The notes under the pieces: generated by a model
What the model was told of the DNA's origin: nothing
Database searches by the model: none
What the model saw: the letters and a program-made list of their open reading frames with translations, nothing else
Shown: positions 18,682 through 34,200 of the stretch, piece after piece
Position numbering within the stretch: position 1 is the stretch's first letter
Layout: every line of letters starts with the position of its first letter
Program-made: the position numbers and the translations under genes
Source of the DNA: Ascidia mentula
Lineage: Eukaryota > Chordata > Ascidiacea > Phlebobranchia > Ascidiidae
NCBI GenBank assembly: GCA_947561715.1
Contig: OX387204.1
Location: forward strand, 1,059,001 to 1,123,000
Reading direction: 5' to 3'
Length of the DNA: 64,000 nucleotides

Positions 18682-19205
18682 TGCACATAATCTATTCACA
18701 AAACAAAAAACAAAATCAATTTATACATTATAGGCCTTTGCTGGTATTACAAACATAAAAAGCGCCACTATCACATGAAAGAAGGACAGATACTTTTACA
18801 AGTTGTTATCCCAATCAATGCGACAAACAGCTACGCCCACAGCAAGTAATTAAGTCAAGATAAAAATGTGTGTGAAAACTAGGATGTACTTGAAATTGTG
18901 TACGTAATTGTAACTACCAGCGGCAAATTTAATGCATGACATATTTTGTTGACAAACAAATTGTTCTTTTAAAGAAAAATATTAGATGCTTGTACAAACA
19001 TTAAAAGTGCTATAGAAAGATTTCGTTATTTAAATATCTTTCCTGTGTTCAAAAAATGCCAAGATAATAGCGATGAAAATTTCCATGATGTCCAGGGATA
19101 TTTGGGGAATTCCCCGAACAAACAAATGGTTGGAAGTTATTTCTATGTTTTGTACAATGTTTGTGCGAATAGGTTAAAACACTGTGAATAGAAAATAGTT
19201 TTTAA
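18682..19205. promoter_or_regulatory. Head-to-head intergenic region QTRT1 / PPME1
   Basis: This 524-bp gap separates the two divergent start codons and must hold both promoters. It is AT-rich; no TATA box, CpG cluster or other clear element was recognised by eye. Confidence 0.5.
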
Positions 19206-22200
19206 ATGTCGTCCCTTCGAAAAAATGTCTTAAACCCCGGTCTCCCACCTCGTGGAAACCATCCCGTTGGATCAAGTGTTGGGCACAGCAGGTGGCAAAA
19301 ACTTTATTTAAATTGCTTAACTCTAAAATCTGTTTTGTCCTTATTTCTGTAAATGTTGCACAATTTTAAACCAAAATTTCATGGGCTGGTTCACAACGAT
19401 ATTGAACTGCATAAAATGCTGTAGTTGTAGATAATATAAATGAGTGTTTATGACTTCATCCCTCTGCAACAAATGTAATAGTTTTGATGTACATTTTACG
19501 CAATAAAATAGAAAGATGAAATTATGTTGTGTTACTTAGATTGACGAATCCAAAAAAAGATTACTCTGTCAAACCATGGAATGATTATTTTGACAAAGAT
19601 GAGCTTCTTGTAGTTGGTTCCAGTCAGTTCCACATTTACAGAAGTGGAAATTCTGGAGCTCTGATTGTTTTCCTTCACGGCGGTGGTTTTTCTGGTCTCA
19701 GCTGGGCACTTTTAACTGTAAGTGTAACTTGCTTTGTCTCTTCGCATGCTTGCTATCAGCTTCCTATTTCAAGAAGTATGTAAATATACATAAATACAAT
19801 ATTTTATATTTCCTGGAGTCTCAGGAATATAAAATATTGATTCGTAAAGACAGATCTGCCGGTCACCAACCTGCACAGGCTGATTTCTGTAGTCATTTTT
19901 TTATACAATTATTAGGGATTTAAAGGGTTGTTCTGTGCAGAAAGCCCTGGTCTCATCGGTTGAATGTCAATGCATTGCAATTGATTTAAGAGGACATGGA
20001 GAAACGCATACAGATAATGATGACGATTTGTCCGCGGTCACACTTGCGAGGTTTGTGATGAAAGTATGAACACTGGAAACACAGTACTTTTACAAATTTG
20101 CCATGATTAACAATATCAACTGTTGTGTTACCACAGTTTATCATCAGTTGTGTATGGTTGCAACCCCAAGATATGCTCCTAGGAGGGCATGGATACTAAA
20201 AATATACAATATGTTTACTATGACAAAAATGTTTTTCACATAAATATGCTTTGTGGGGTTTATTTGCCTTTTTTAAAACTGTGATGTCATTTCAGTGATG
20301 TTTGTGATGTCATAGAAGCACTGGACATTGATGAACCAACAATTCTTATTGGCCACAGCATGGGGGGTGCCATCGCAGTTCATGCAAGTGCCACAAACCG
20401 TATATCCAAGTTGGCAGGTCTAATTGTACTGGACGTGGTGGAAGGTAAATGGAGCACAATTTTTTTGTTGCTTATTTGAATTTACATTTACGCTAGTTTT
20501 ATACATATTATATAGTTATACATTTATGCAGCAGAGACCGAGGTAGTCGAAGAAAAAAAACTTTCCGCTAGATGGCAGTATTGATCAACTTTTTTACTTT
20601 TTAAGGGACGGCTCTCGAATCTCTCGCATCGATGCACAGAGTTTTGGCAAATCGCCCACAAATGTTTAAATCTGTTGAAAAAGCAAACGAGTGGTGGTAA
20701 GTTAAACGTACCTGTGTGCGTGTCTCTAGGGGGTAGTTGGGAAAACGCACTGGTGTGGGAGAACATCTCCAGTTCCATTGCCGCTAATCTCGCTTTTACA
20801 AGCAAGTTGTAAGCTAATCACGCTTTGGCCTACAAATGTTTCGTACGTTTGTCACAAATCTTTGAACACATTGTTCATTTTTCAAAGAAACCCAAATGTC
20901 CTAAAATAAACAACGTCACGTTTTGGCAGATTTTCCAAAAGGTTAAACATCTGGTATTCGTAGAAACGCTTGGACAATTATTCAAATCGCAATCAAAGCG
21001 ACAGACAAAGTGCGAATGTGCGTGGAACATGCTCATTAAAGCAGTTTGTTGTAACTCGTAACAGTCCCTACAAGTGACTCCGCTCTGGCCATGAAACGAT
21101 TGTGGTTGACGCAAAAATATTCAATTCGTGTTTCACAAACGTGGTAATTTGCAGTTTTGCATCGCGCCATGAGTTTAATATTACAACCTATCGGCATTCA
21201 ACAAAGCCTACGGTTACAAGTAGTCCTGACAGTGCGTGTAATAACCTTTCTATATATTAGCCGCGTCATTATTGCTTTGTTTGATTTGGTTTTAGACTAT
21301 TGTACAAAAAAACTACAAAGCTATTGATTAGAAACCCAAATTCCACACCGTGAAATGCTTTTAGGAAATCTTGTTGTTATCCCATCATGTGTTTTATGAT
21401 AGGATGTGATTACCACGAGTAACCTTTGCCTCCCGGTCAGAAGGCTTACCGAAAAGTTAGTTTGAGACTATGTCGTCTATTCTCCTTCATCATAAACTTA
21501 TGTCAAAAGTGAAATGTGCTCCAAGTGTCAAACGTGACGTTGCCAAGCAACCCAAGGACCACATTGTGAGAAAAATTTTAAGCCAAACTCATTTTTACAA
21601 GTGTCACGTTTGACACTGTGTACGCGTTTCACTTGAACAAGGACGCTACGAACTTTTTGGTTAAGCTTATGCGCGTTTCCCTATCTAAGCATCTCGTGCT
21701 ATTTATCCGTGGACCAATATTAAATTATCCGCGAGCGTCACAAAATCACCTTCTTCGAGGTCCCAGCTTTTCACCCTTCAGCCATAATAGAAACCACGTG
21801 ACTTTATTATGGGAAAACAAGGAAACGAAAACGCCATTGACGCATTCTATTGTTTTAATTCGTCCTTTTAGACCCCGCTGCATACGTCACACTTGTGTCA
21901 CGAGCAAAACTGTTTTGCCCTTTGTCACGTAAACGAAGTTGCATTGTTTGAAAACAATTGTTTTAGATTTATACCGGGGTCAAAATATCAGTTGACTGTT
22001 GCTGTTGGTTTGTTTTGGTGTGAAACAGAATGCAATGTTTGCATTTGCATAACATCATATTATGATGTTAAATTCTGACCTGTAACAATACCAACTTCCA
22101 TGCGTTGAATTACCGAAAAAAAAACAGATATTTTGTGTCCGGTTAATTGGCGATACGTACATAAATTTTAGCTATTATTTCATCGATTCCATGCCACGTT

Positions 22201-25200
22201 TTGGATTAGTGTTGTAATGACTCTGCTATTAAAATGAATACTCCACGCATAGAGCACACATGGTTACCATTTGTATTTACAACATGATCGTTGGGTCAAA
22301 AACCAAGCGCCATTTTGAAACGCTTCGTGTTGCACTGTGAAAGCATTGCGCAAAAGACAGCTGACCACCACAGCTTGTGATACTGAAACTGTGGGAACTC
22401 CACGCCCACATAAATTCTATAATAAACTCTCGCTCTTAACGCCCGCGTATTTTTGCAGCGTCAAATCGGGTTATATCAGGAATGTGAGCTCGGCGCGAGT
22501 GTCAATGATCGGACAACTCACAAGGTAAGTCCGTGAAACGTGTCACCCCACCTAGAGCAGCACATGACCATGTCGTGGCATGTGTCACTACCTGGTGGCA
22601 TGTATCACAACATAGCGTGTGGTAAAACTTGAGGGAAATCCTGTTTCGTGCAGGACTTGCTTCGTTTAATATTTGCCCCCAAATGCCCAGTGATTGCTTA
22701 TGTTGTATTGGCCCCGTTTTTATGCAGATACGTGTGCGTATTAAACCAAAACGTTTTCATGGAGACTATCTTTTAACAGGATTCACTCTTAGGAACTCTC
22801 TACGGTTATCGCCGTCACCAAGGTTTAACAATCTCCGGTTTAAGAACTATTAAAAAGCGTCGACATCGACAGTAGGTTTAGTTCATACAAAACATCTGCT
22901 TTAAAACACAACAACATTCAAACCTATTCGTTTTTACGATGCAAAAACTGACGATTGGAAAAAATATAGGTACCTAAAACATGTCTGACTGATCCGTATT
23001 AAAAAAAAAATAATGGAAAATCGCTAATGTGGTTTTGTCACATTTACTTTCAACACAAACTCTGTTCAGTAGGTTTTGTTTATTTTCGCAACATTTCGAC
23101 AGCACGCACAAGTAAAGCACAACAACCAATCATCAATTTATTAAAGTGTTGAAGTGACAAAGAAAGAGAAGACGGAAAAAGGCCCAAATACTGACGTTGC
23201 AGCACCGCCATTTTTAGGTCTTTATAACAAGAGAGCGGAAAGCTTCCTTTATACGTATAGCGTAGAGTCAAATTTACAGGGTCGATAGTTGTACCGTAAC
23301 TCTATGCATCAAAACATTCATGTCGTTAGTGTTGAAAACCGTTGTGGTTGGAGCGTATCAAGGATTAATAAATTATTGAAGCGCGTCACTGTATTGCACA
23401 TCAACTAGAATTGCATCAAGGGAACCGAAAAAAATGTCCCACTCGCTCGGTTTTGGCTTCCGATTTTCGGCCAAACACAAGCAAAATTTCCGGCGTCTGT
23501 TCACCAGATCACCGTTCTGTTGCGTGGTTATTAACCTCCCCGAAACTAAGTTCCGAGCTTAAGTTGCTTCCGTCGCTGCCGGAATTCATTCTAATGTCCG
23601 CGTACTTTTGCTGGCTGCTCACCCAGCTTCGAACCGCGTCAATTTTTTCCTCATCCACGTACGGCCTCATTTCGGATTCCACGAAAACGTCCTCGTGCAT
23701 TCGACTCGACAATGGCGACCCGGTTGACTCCGAGGTCTTTCTACTCGCGCTACTCGTTAACTCGCTTGAGATTGTGCGGTAGAGAGTACGGGCCGGGTCT
23801 ATGTTTTGGCATCTTTTGTTGACCAGCTCCGTATGCCAATGTCCCGTCACTGTTTTAATTCGCCTGCGGGAAATGTATTTGATTAAAAATTGCGAGAAAA
23901 TACGAAAAAAAATTAATTCTAAAATACTACAAAAAATTAGGTAAAACGATATTTTTATGCCGTTAGGGTGTAGTTCTGTTAAAATAATGAAATTGTTACT
24001 TAATCTACTCGAAATCAAAAACAACGAAACTTATATGTATGATAGACGTTTACATTTTGGCTACAATAATCGGTGACATCGTGTTCTCTGTAATTTATTT
24101 GCCAAATTTTGCATCGCAAATTATGAAAATGCACGGAGGATGTGCCTGGAGTTTAGATGGTGAGAAAAGTTGTCAAAACACTTACGATTCGAGTCGGGGG
24201 CTTCTTTTGTCGTTCAACCTCTCCAGTTGAACCCGGACTGCGTACTGTTGTATTCTTCTCTCGTCTCGTTGCCGAATCTGTTCGTTTCTCCGTAAAACCT
24301 TAAAAAGTTAAAAGAAGTTGCACTCCTCTGTTGTGAGTTACGTAAGGTCACCAATTGCTGACTCGGCACTTTTTATAGGAGCGTGTAAGTTTGGCTCGTG
24401 CCGCGTTCGTTGCAAATGCGTGGGTTTAACGTAGTAACGGTTCATATTGTCCACGTGGGTGGTGCAGCGCGGACTACTGCGTTTAGGTTCTTATAAGGAA
24501 TGCATAATTGATAGCGGGTAGACCCCCTAATGGCCTGGCAAGCGTAATACAAAGCTATTGCTTTCAAGGTTGAATTCTCAAATAACGCAAGATGTCCATT
24601 AGCCACTTTTGGTGACTTAAGTTTGATGTTGTTTTACGCTTATCTCAAACTTGTGTCTATCCGTGTCACTGACCTAATATTGCATATACGCCTGTTGGTG
24701 GATCCGGACTTGGTTATTATTGCGTTTAATGTTAGTAAATATCAAGATGCTTACCTGTAGTATTTGTAGTTTTTCCCAATCTTCCACCTTACTCAAGTCT
24801 ACAGCCATGATTACCATTAGAGTGTCTTTGATACAGTGATATACAAAACCTAATACTGTAGTGGCTGCAAGAGAAAACCGAAGGTTAAATGTTGACTACA
24901 TTTATGGTAAGAAAGTTTCACACGAAGTCACAGAAACAATAGAACCAGAATTCTCGAATCTTTTGAAAAAGCCAAGTCGCGTACAGTCAATTGTTTGCAG
25001 GCTCAGGTCTGAGAAACTAAGGGCCGCAAATTATTTTCGTTCTTAAACTTTTGACTCGGTTTGAAACGACGTTTTCGTGTCAGCCATCAGCAGCTGACAG
25101 AATATAGTTGGATCGCTTGTGCGACCTCTAAGTCTCTTGCCATGAAACCTTGACGACGTAATATGAATTCACTTGAGATTCGACTCACTTTGTGCTTAGT

Positions 25201-28200
25201 AGAAGACAACACGTTATCACTGCGTCGACTTGCAGTTAGCAGCCCTGGTGTAACGCGCTTATACATTACAAGGTGCCCTTGCAAGAGGCACGTGATGTAT
25301 TTTTTCCTGTTTACAAGAAAATCTCCCCATCCGACTTCCCAGCATGACATTCACTTTATACTGTAAACACGTCTACCGCTGCACTGGACCCGTGCAATAC
25401 TGCCTGTTTAACCCCCAACCGCCATGGGGAACTTTTTCAATCACATGCTCGCCGTTAAATACAGACCCCACGTAAGTCACATCCACTCTTTCACCACCAG
25501 TTTCCCCCCGATAACAATTAATCTTCCGTCCCTCAGAGCGTAGTCACCACTACACGCTGTCACCGAGCTAAGGGCGTTCATCCGAGAGGAAAGCGACCTC
25601 TTCATTATTAATCAGAAAATTTAAAAGCGCTGCACGGCTGATGCGAATCCACTGTACAATGTTGCAATCTCTATGGTTAACGCATAACACGAACCTCTTG
25701 CTGTAATTCGTTTTCTTTTGGTTCCTGGCAACTAAAAAACCTTGCAACAAACAGTTTGAACCGCATCGAGAGTTCAGAATTTAGCGACGTTTTTGCTGAA
25801 GAGAACAATATTGCACTGCGACCGCCTGAACGTAATGCACAAGATCTGCCCGTGGTAGCATGCGACACATTGCTATACACCAGCGCATCTATTATAGTGT
25901 CCACCTATGCGATGACCCCGCGTTTTAAACTGGCTGACGCGAAGTGTAGATTGTATACCTACGCACGTTGCACACCTGTTTAAATTAAGTGGATATCTTG
26001 CGCGCCGATTCATCTGAAAGACTAGTTTACGACGTCAATCGCGACATGACACATGCAAAGACAACAATTTTCGTCAATCAATGTTTGCAAGATCTGGATT
26101 GTCATAGAGGATTTTTTTTCTTTTATCACGTCGCTTCATTGCAATTGATAATCTGCATCAAGACGGCATTATTACACATGCATGAACCAGAATGCAGATG
26201 CATTTGAGTAAATGTTACGAAACTTGACAGAGCAAATTGTCTTCCAAATTACACCTTATATATTCTGGTCCGACGGGAAAATATGCGTAGTTTTGTATGA
26301 AATTTTGGTTCAAAAAACCCTCCTCCGCTTTAAATGGACTCCAGAAGCGCGAAAAAACTACTGGTATTTCTGTACAAGTCCGGAGACGTTCTGAATGAAA
26401 GTTTTACCAAAACGACCATTCTACACCCAGTGCAATAATCTAAATCGGCAAATTCAGCCCGCACCATTAATGGGTTTGACACTCCTGTTGTATACGTGAT
26501 TATGAATAAAAAGTGGTCCCGCTTGACCCCCAGGATGTGATAAACGGTTTATTGCGTTTCGTGCAGAATCCGGTCTCAGAGGCAGGAAGTTGGGTCGGTA
26601 ACTGGACAGCGCGGTGTGATTGATGTTATACCAGAAGACGACAACGAGGTTTCCGTCACGTGCACGAAGGATGAAGACCCCAGGTACAAACTCATTATGT
26701 TTACGGTGTTGTCGGAAGAAGCGGTGGAAGCACTATTTTAAATTGCGGTTTTTGCACTTTTGTGACGGAAGACCAACCCCCTAAACCGCCTTTCCGACTT
26801 TGGCGATGAAAAAAAACATTTGTTTAAAAACTGTTGTTTTTCATGTGTCGAAAGCCGCAAGCCTTTTTAGTGCGTTCGCTATCACTAAAAACCGCACTGC
26901 GTTATGCGTTCAATGGCATGCTGACCGTACAATTTTACTGATCAAATGTGCAATGTGTCATCATCAACGAACGGACCCAACACATAAAAAAGCGCCTGAC
27001 CATTAATTTACCCTCACCTGATTAACCTGAATGTTGATCATGGATCATATTCGTAATACCTACGTAAATATATTTAGGCTAAATGGATGGCGAGGACCTT
27101 ATAGTAGTAATACAATATGATTATGAGGAACGCATGAACCCAATACAAACGAACGTACACAATACTTGGAGCTTGTCACCAAATGCCGTTCAATGACATA
27201 TTAAACAAACGTTTCAAATACTTGTGTTTATCATTTGTTAAATTAATTGTAGCATTGTTGATGAATACATCAGTTGGTTCGCCCAGAACGACTGCTTAAT
27301 ATGTCATTGGACCCCAGATTTCTCGATACAAACTGTGTTCTCTTTCATTTTGTAGACTTGAACTTGAACTTCCATTCTCATTGTTTTTATCACTAAAACT
27401 CTATCAGTGTGTACATAAATTTAACTCCAACCAATCTAAACTTTCAACAGAAAGCGCAAAAACAAATGGCATCGAATATAGATCTACCGGCTTTTTATAA
27501 TCCATATTGGTCGTGACCAAATACCATGCTTAGAACGTATACAAACTGCTGTATACCATGCGTAAACAACAAAGCACTAAACATCTTCACGCCCTTTGTC
27601 CGTACGGACGACCTTCAAAATCTGCCAAGCTGTTGTGCAGATTGTTTAAAACTCCGCAAATTTCCTCCGACTGTTGGTAGTTTGTCACCTGCCAGAGCTG
27701 CCAGAGCTGCCAAACTCTAAACCAAAACACACTCCTGGCACCGGGGAAACGTATTTTCCCGGAACTTTTGCGCCCAAAGCACGTATTTTGTGCTCGCTTT
27801 TCCACCAATTTGCGGAATAAAATGTCAAGCGTTGGGGAATGCCTTCCAGATGCCTACGTTGCGGGTTGCCATAGAAACAACCAGACAATGTGTCGCCCGC
27901 CTCGGGATATTTGTTTAAACACCGCAAATCTACGCAGATTTCTATTGATTTTTTTCGCTACTGACGTTTGTGGGTTTTGCTGACGTCATCATTCACGAAG
28001 TGCGACGGTTACAAAATAGAAAACCACCGTGTCTTAATCTCTGTATGTATAAGCAAGTAGGCGCCATGGAAACGCCATATTTGGACCCAGTTTAATTAAT
28101 AGTTTACAAACCCAAAACGACCACATACCGATTGTGACATAATCAAAAAAGAAGAGACAACGTCACGAGTCATCTGTAATAATGTTTTGGTGTCAAGCGC

Positions 28201-31200
28201 ATTTCTCCTCGAAAACCTCGATGAGAGTTTACCGCGCATACCTGCGTATCTGCGTCATAGACCGTCACCACCTATAGTTTATTCACAAAAAAGGCGTTTA
28301 TATCAAGGACGAATTAAATGCCCCTCCCCTTCCGCGGTCCTACCCTAATTTTCTAGAAATTTCGAGGCCCCAACGTCGACAGCGCAGCTTCTTTAGGAAG
28401 GATGTTGAGCGCTGCAGGCTAGACGCGTCAACAAGCCGAAAAGTTCGTTAATGCATCCCTACTATTTCGACAAGTTTCCGTAACTGACGGCTGAAGCTCT
28501 AATTTGTTCAAGTTTTTGTCCGAACCACCAACCGTGCTGTATCCTGGTTTGGGCAACTTGAATTGTAATTTAAACTGATTTCTACAAAAAAAAATCGTTT
28601 TCCCCATCCGATATGAATGCTATCTGGTAGTGGAAACCATTTTTTAATCAAACCAAATTCTACAATTAGAACATATGCAAAACTACAACTGTAAGTTACA
28701 ATGAAACAATGTATCAAAGGGTTTCCCGTTCCTATAACGTGGATGGAAAAACCGAAATTAAATAAAAACACATCATAAAGCTCTGTGCAGGTTATTTATT
28801 GGTCGCGGAAGTATTTGAAAGGTTCAACCATCCGTATCAAGACCCTACAAGCAATTCACATCCTCATAGCAGACTCCGCAAACCTTGCAAACAGCAACAC
28901 ACGAAACTAACTTCCTCATATAACGACTGTACATAACATTGAACTTGCTTTCTACCATACAAGGTTGTAGTTCCGAACAAGAGGAACAGAAAACAAGTCT
29001 AGTCAAAACATCCGTGTACCAAATCTACCTGTGTAATTGCCACAAGGTACAAGATAACTATCCTCTCATAGTATCTTGTGCCGAGTGCATTTCGCTAGAG
29101 GCTGTTTTTCAGACGTTACTAAGTCACGTTGTGCTGCGTGCAGACGTCGGAGCTGGGTTGATTTCTGAAACTTTTTCATTTCCGGCAAAAAAACGCAATA
29201 TCCTCTCAAGGGCCATACGACATACTTTTTCTTTGAGTTAAATGTCAATCGTGCTGCTTGTTGTGCGAAAGATACATTGCTTTAAACAAGGTGACAGCAA
29301 TCAACACGATAATTTTGCGAATTTGTCAGAAATTAGTGGAACGAATGCATTATATTCCTCTCCGCCTGCTACAATGTAAGGTTTGCCAAAACAACCCCGT
29401 TGCCAATCACGCATGATGACGAGGTGTTCTCAAAGCGACTGCTCATATATATGATTACGCATTGAAATTCTCCATTCCCTCGCAGCTGTTTACGGCCGCA
29501 TTAAGCACACAAATCTGATTACGTTTGAATTCCGAGGCTTTGTTTACGTCAGCTATGGAATATGTGACGAAGCAAAGGGAAAGCTAAGCGGTATGTGACG
29601 TAACAAGAGAAAAGAGTAACTGTTTCTTACCTATGCAAGCGTTTAGGTTTTTATTTCATACAAGAATCGTTGAGAATGATTTGTCAAAAGTTTTATAACG
29701 AAAACTTTTTCTTCAGCAAGGAAATGTAGTGCACCTGAAGAAGCGAGATCAAGCTCGCGAAACCTCGTGCTAATAAGTTATTTACCAGTCAGTCTCTTAC
29801 AAAAGCAGCGCACCAGCAAGCATTATAGGCATAGACCAGAGACGGACACGGCAAATTAAAGAAATTGAAACACGAAATGTATAAAGTTTAATTCGAGACG
29901 GCACGGATTCGGTCAAATTCAATTCGACAAACAAGATTTCCTAGGGGAATTTCAATTCAAACCGATAAAAAGTTCATGTTGGTCACATTTACGTCACAAA
30001 ATATCTAAGCCGATTGTGCTGCACGAGGGGTCTTCCCCTTCGGTGGTACTGACCTACATGCGTTAACGTCCGATGCGAATATCTGTGTGCGTCACATCAT
30101 GCCCACGCCTAAATCCAACCTGACGTAATTCATTCATGGCGTGGAGCTTTCATTGTGCTTCGGGGAAGGCCTAGGGCCAAGTTGTCCCAACGCTTATGAG
30201 TTCAAACTACGTTGAAGAAAATCCAGGCGACGAAGCTGCGTCGAATTCGTTGAAATAAGACGGAGATTTTGATGATAATTTTGCGCAAAGTTTACCGAGT
30301 AGCAATTTGCGTTTAAGCTGCTGTTTCAAAACCTTTTTTTATGCTTGTAGCAACATCCCCGTCCAATAGCCTAAGTGTAAACAAGCTTCCATAACTTGTC
30401 TCTTGTGTTGACTAAACCGGAAATTTACCACAACACAATGCATTGGCGGTTAAAGGGGGGTTTGAATCATTTACTCCTTGGCTCTAAGGTAAGGTTTGTG
30501 ACATCACAAAACATCTGCAATATCGTATTTGTCCGTGGACAAGAAAATGACAAAAAATCTGATATTTTCAAACACAGCGCCTGGACAAGTGGGGGCATTT
30601 CCTTGTTGCAATTGCTTGGTCAAACCGGAAAGTACCATCACACCGGGACACAGAATTTTCGCTAAACCTGATCCACATGTAAGCTTCTGCGACATAGAAA
30701 TCTGTGCGAATATTAACGTTGTAGTTTAGTGTGAAAATATATTAGAAAATATGAGAAAAATTTCGAATATATGAGAAAAAATAACATTTGTTGCATTGTT
30801 CACACCTAACCCTTAACATTTGCAAAGATCTCTATATTAAACTGTCTTATTTGTGGATCAATTTTAGCGAAAACTTTGTGTACCGGTGTATTTGTGATTT
30901 TCCGAGCAAATCTTGTAACATTGACTACAGTTTGCAGCAACATATTTTTAAAGAACTACCAAGAAATTCATATTCAACATCTTGAATAAAAGCATCAATT
31001 GATCCGGGACGTCTTGCAGTCACTTAACTTTAACTCCAGGAAGTATAGATGGGCATATTTGGTTGCGAGATTTTAAACAAACTCGCCCCTTTGCCCCCGT
31101 GACGTAAGTGGTTTTTAAACCCATCCAACCAAATATAAGTCAACTATTTTCGTGGTTGAGTTTGAGGAAGGAAGTCACACCACGAACAATTGCCTAATTT

Positions 31201-34200
31201 TCGTGACTTCTTAAACTTACATTTTGCGGCTGCATTAAATGGCAAATCTGGTGTATTGTATTGTTCTGTTCCATGGGATAAACCTTTACGATAAAACCAA
31301 TGCTGTAGTGTTTTAACAAACGTTATTTCGCGAGTAAAACCAGCGTTCATAACCTTTTTTTACTCCATTGAAACCGATATTCAAAGATCGAAACCCAAAC
31401 CGCATATTCTAGTTCGTAAATAATGTATGATTATATTAAGAAGAGAAAATACCAGCTCCTACAGTTCGTAAACATTAGAATCTTTGGATTGTTAAAAACA
31501 AGAAAGTACCAAGAAAATTCCGCCCTATTTGCGAACCAAGGCCTTACAGAGAATCTCTGGGATAAATTGTGACTTTGACCCACATACAAAACATACGTCT
31601 TAACAAAGTCTTTCTAAACCCATTTCAAACATTTAACTGTTAACAATTGCTCCGTTAAGTTTCGTATCATCGACTCTCAACTTAATGCACTGCGTTGACT
31701 GACTTCCTCTGTGCTATTGTACTGACCAGTTTTGTACTGCAGTCGTCTTTAAATTAAATTTAAGTTCCTCCACTCCCATTTGACGGATTGACGCCGATTC
31801 TTTCTAACATTTTAATTTAGGTGCGAGTACAGTTTGCTTGCCAGAGCAATCCTATCGGCATTTGCCGCGCGCCATTTTATATCACAACCCCATTCTACTC
31901 GAAACTAATGTAAGTCTAACTGTATTAATGACTTGAAACAAACGTGCTTGCACTTGCTGTTGAACAGTCAGATACTAAACAGTCCACTGAGCTTTGAAAC
32001 CTGCTACCGCGCGATTTTAAACTGACCGTCGAAACTATTTTAGGTCGCTTACTGGGCGCGTAACGCTGGGTTTGGTGACGTACTGCCAATGTTGAATCAG
32101 AGGGCATCGTTACTCAGTATATGTAACTGCGAATGAATGTTAGTTTAAGACCGCTACGTACCTTCAAGAACACACGTATTTCAGCATCAACAACGTTTTT
32201 GCCTTCGCAATTCGTGTATATTGCGCGTATTTTTTTTGATTGCGTAATCCAGCTCCGGTTTCAGCGTAATTGACATATTCGTCTTGTAGTGCAAATAGTT
32301 GGTTTTGTCTTGCGTGTTGAACAAATACGTCCACATCTTACCTCCCACTTAGCAAATCCCACAGAATACGCGATTAAATGGTACGGGGTTCCCAGCGCCA
32401 TAAAGGTTTCATGTAAGCAGAATCAACGCGTTTGTTGTCTAATGGCCTTCGTTAATATGCGATTATCCATAACTGTTAACCTTACCCATTCCTTTAAATG
32501 TGTGTGTTTAACTTTACTTTAAAGTTTTATTTGCTTTCCTTTTGAACAAATTGATTGCGTGGCTGATTTTGTATATGTGGCGACAACCTCTTTTATCTTT
32601 CCTACTTTTTCCACTTAAAAGTTACCTGTGTCGCAATAGTTACCCTAACACAGTCGCCTTATAGCTAACTATTAGCAGATAACATGAAAGCCCGGCTCAT
32701 AATCACTGTATGCCGCCACAGCTAAACGTGTAAATCATCCCTTGTTACAGCCGAAAACCAGACGTCGACCATTACGTGTGGAGGATTAACTTGTCGAAGA
32801 CAGAGCAATATTGGCGAGGTTGGTTCACTGGGATTTCGTCCACCTTTCTCTCCATCCCTCTCCCCAAGATACTGATGCTAGCAGGTAACCACTTGTACAG
32901 CAGTGATTTATAACAGGGGTGCAATAAAATTAACAGGTGTGACGTCACATAGTTAATATGACGTTTACAGTGCAGATAATAAGCAGAACCGGTTTAAATC
33001 ATGAACTGCGGTGGATCTTGATGATCCATTTGGACTTCTTCTTAAAACCACTTGCTGGCCAAAGGACGTGTTTGATTTGGTCTTGGGTGCGACTAAGTTT
33101 GACGAGGATTGCCGTAAAACGCGATTCAGTGGATTATGATATTGGTAACAGGACACGACCCAAATTCTATGAATGCCGCCTAGTGAAAAAACTTTTCCTC
33201 TGCTTTTAACTTTCGCTGCTACCCAGTGGGAAAACACGCTTACTAGTCAAGAACAGATACTTGTCACACAAACCCACTTAGCTTATGTGTTGAAACTACA
33301 TCAGCAACCACTTGCGAATTAACCAGAATATACAATGTACCATAGTTCGCAGCCATGTTCATATCTTACTAATTGGCGACAGGGTCATTTGAGTTTACCA
33401 CCAGCCACAATTAGGCCTTAAATTACCTTCCGCATTTGTTCCCAGTAAAAAATAATAATGCGTCTTTATTAAGCCCAGGGGCGTCAGTATATTGTACTGA
33501 GCTGAACGGTTTTTCTGACTGAATATTAACGTATCCGAACATAATAACTACTCGCGGTATAAGCGTCATTCCCTCTAATATGTAATAAGGGCGTCAATTT
33601 AATCAATGCGTTGGCGCCAGAGCTGTTTGCACAGGGAAGGGGTGTTTTATGAGTGGCAGGTTCATATAAAAAAGCCAACCTTTTTAAAATAGGTGTAAAC
33701 TAAAATGTTGAATATTGCCACCGGTTAATACACATTCCTAATCATCTCCAAATCACACCCAACGTATCTGAACCCATGGGTTCTTGTGTGTCGGTCTCAG
33801 GATTTCAACATTTTTAATTGGACTCTTTGAAGTGTGGCTGCTATGCCTACGAATCTAATGATTGTGATACGGTAGCTGTGATCCCAAATAAGAACATGCG
33901 TATTGGGGCGATCCTGCCTTATCATGCGATTGCAGGAAACACTTCGATTGCAGGAAGCATTTTATGTGTGGTTTACATAAACACACTCAATGTGTCGATT
34001 TAAGGGTACCGGAGCAGACATGTACGAAACTTTGGTTCGAAACGCTATATCTTCAACATCAACACCATATTGATATGAAGATGGCAATTCCCGAATGTCC
34101 TTTTCACAATTCCGTTTTCATGTTAAAAAGTTGAATGGTTTCTTTGCTATATCTGACAATGTTTATGTTCAGGTATCAACAACTTAGACAAGGATCTCAC

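Noticed and set aside
23411-23782. 123-codon plus-strand open frame in PPME1 intron 6.
   Set aside because: It is the antisense of exon 3 of the nested SHD gene, whose splice sites and family motifs are clear on the minus strand.
30396-30729. Overlapping plus-strand open frames with a Pro/Cys-rich peptide in PPME1 intron 7.
   Set aside because: No splice context, no family motif and no upstream support; compatible with chance.
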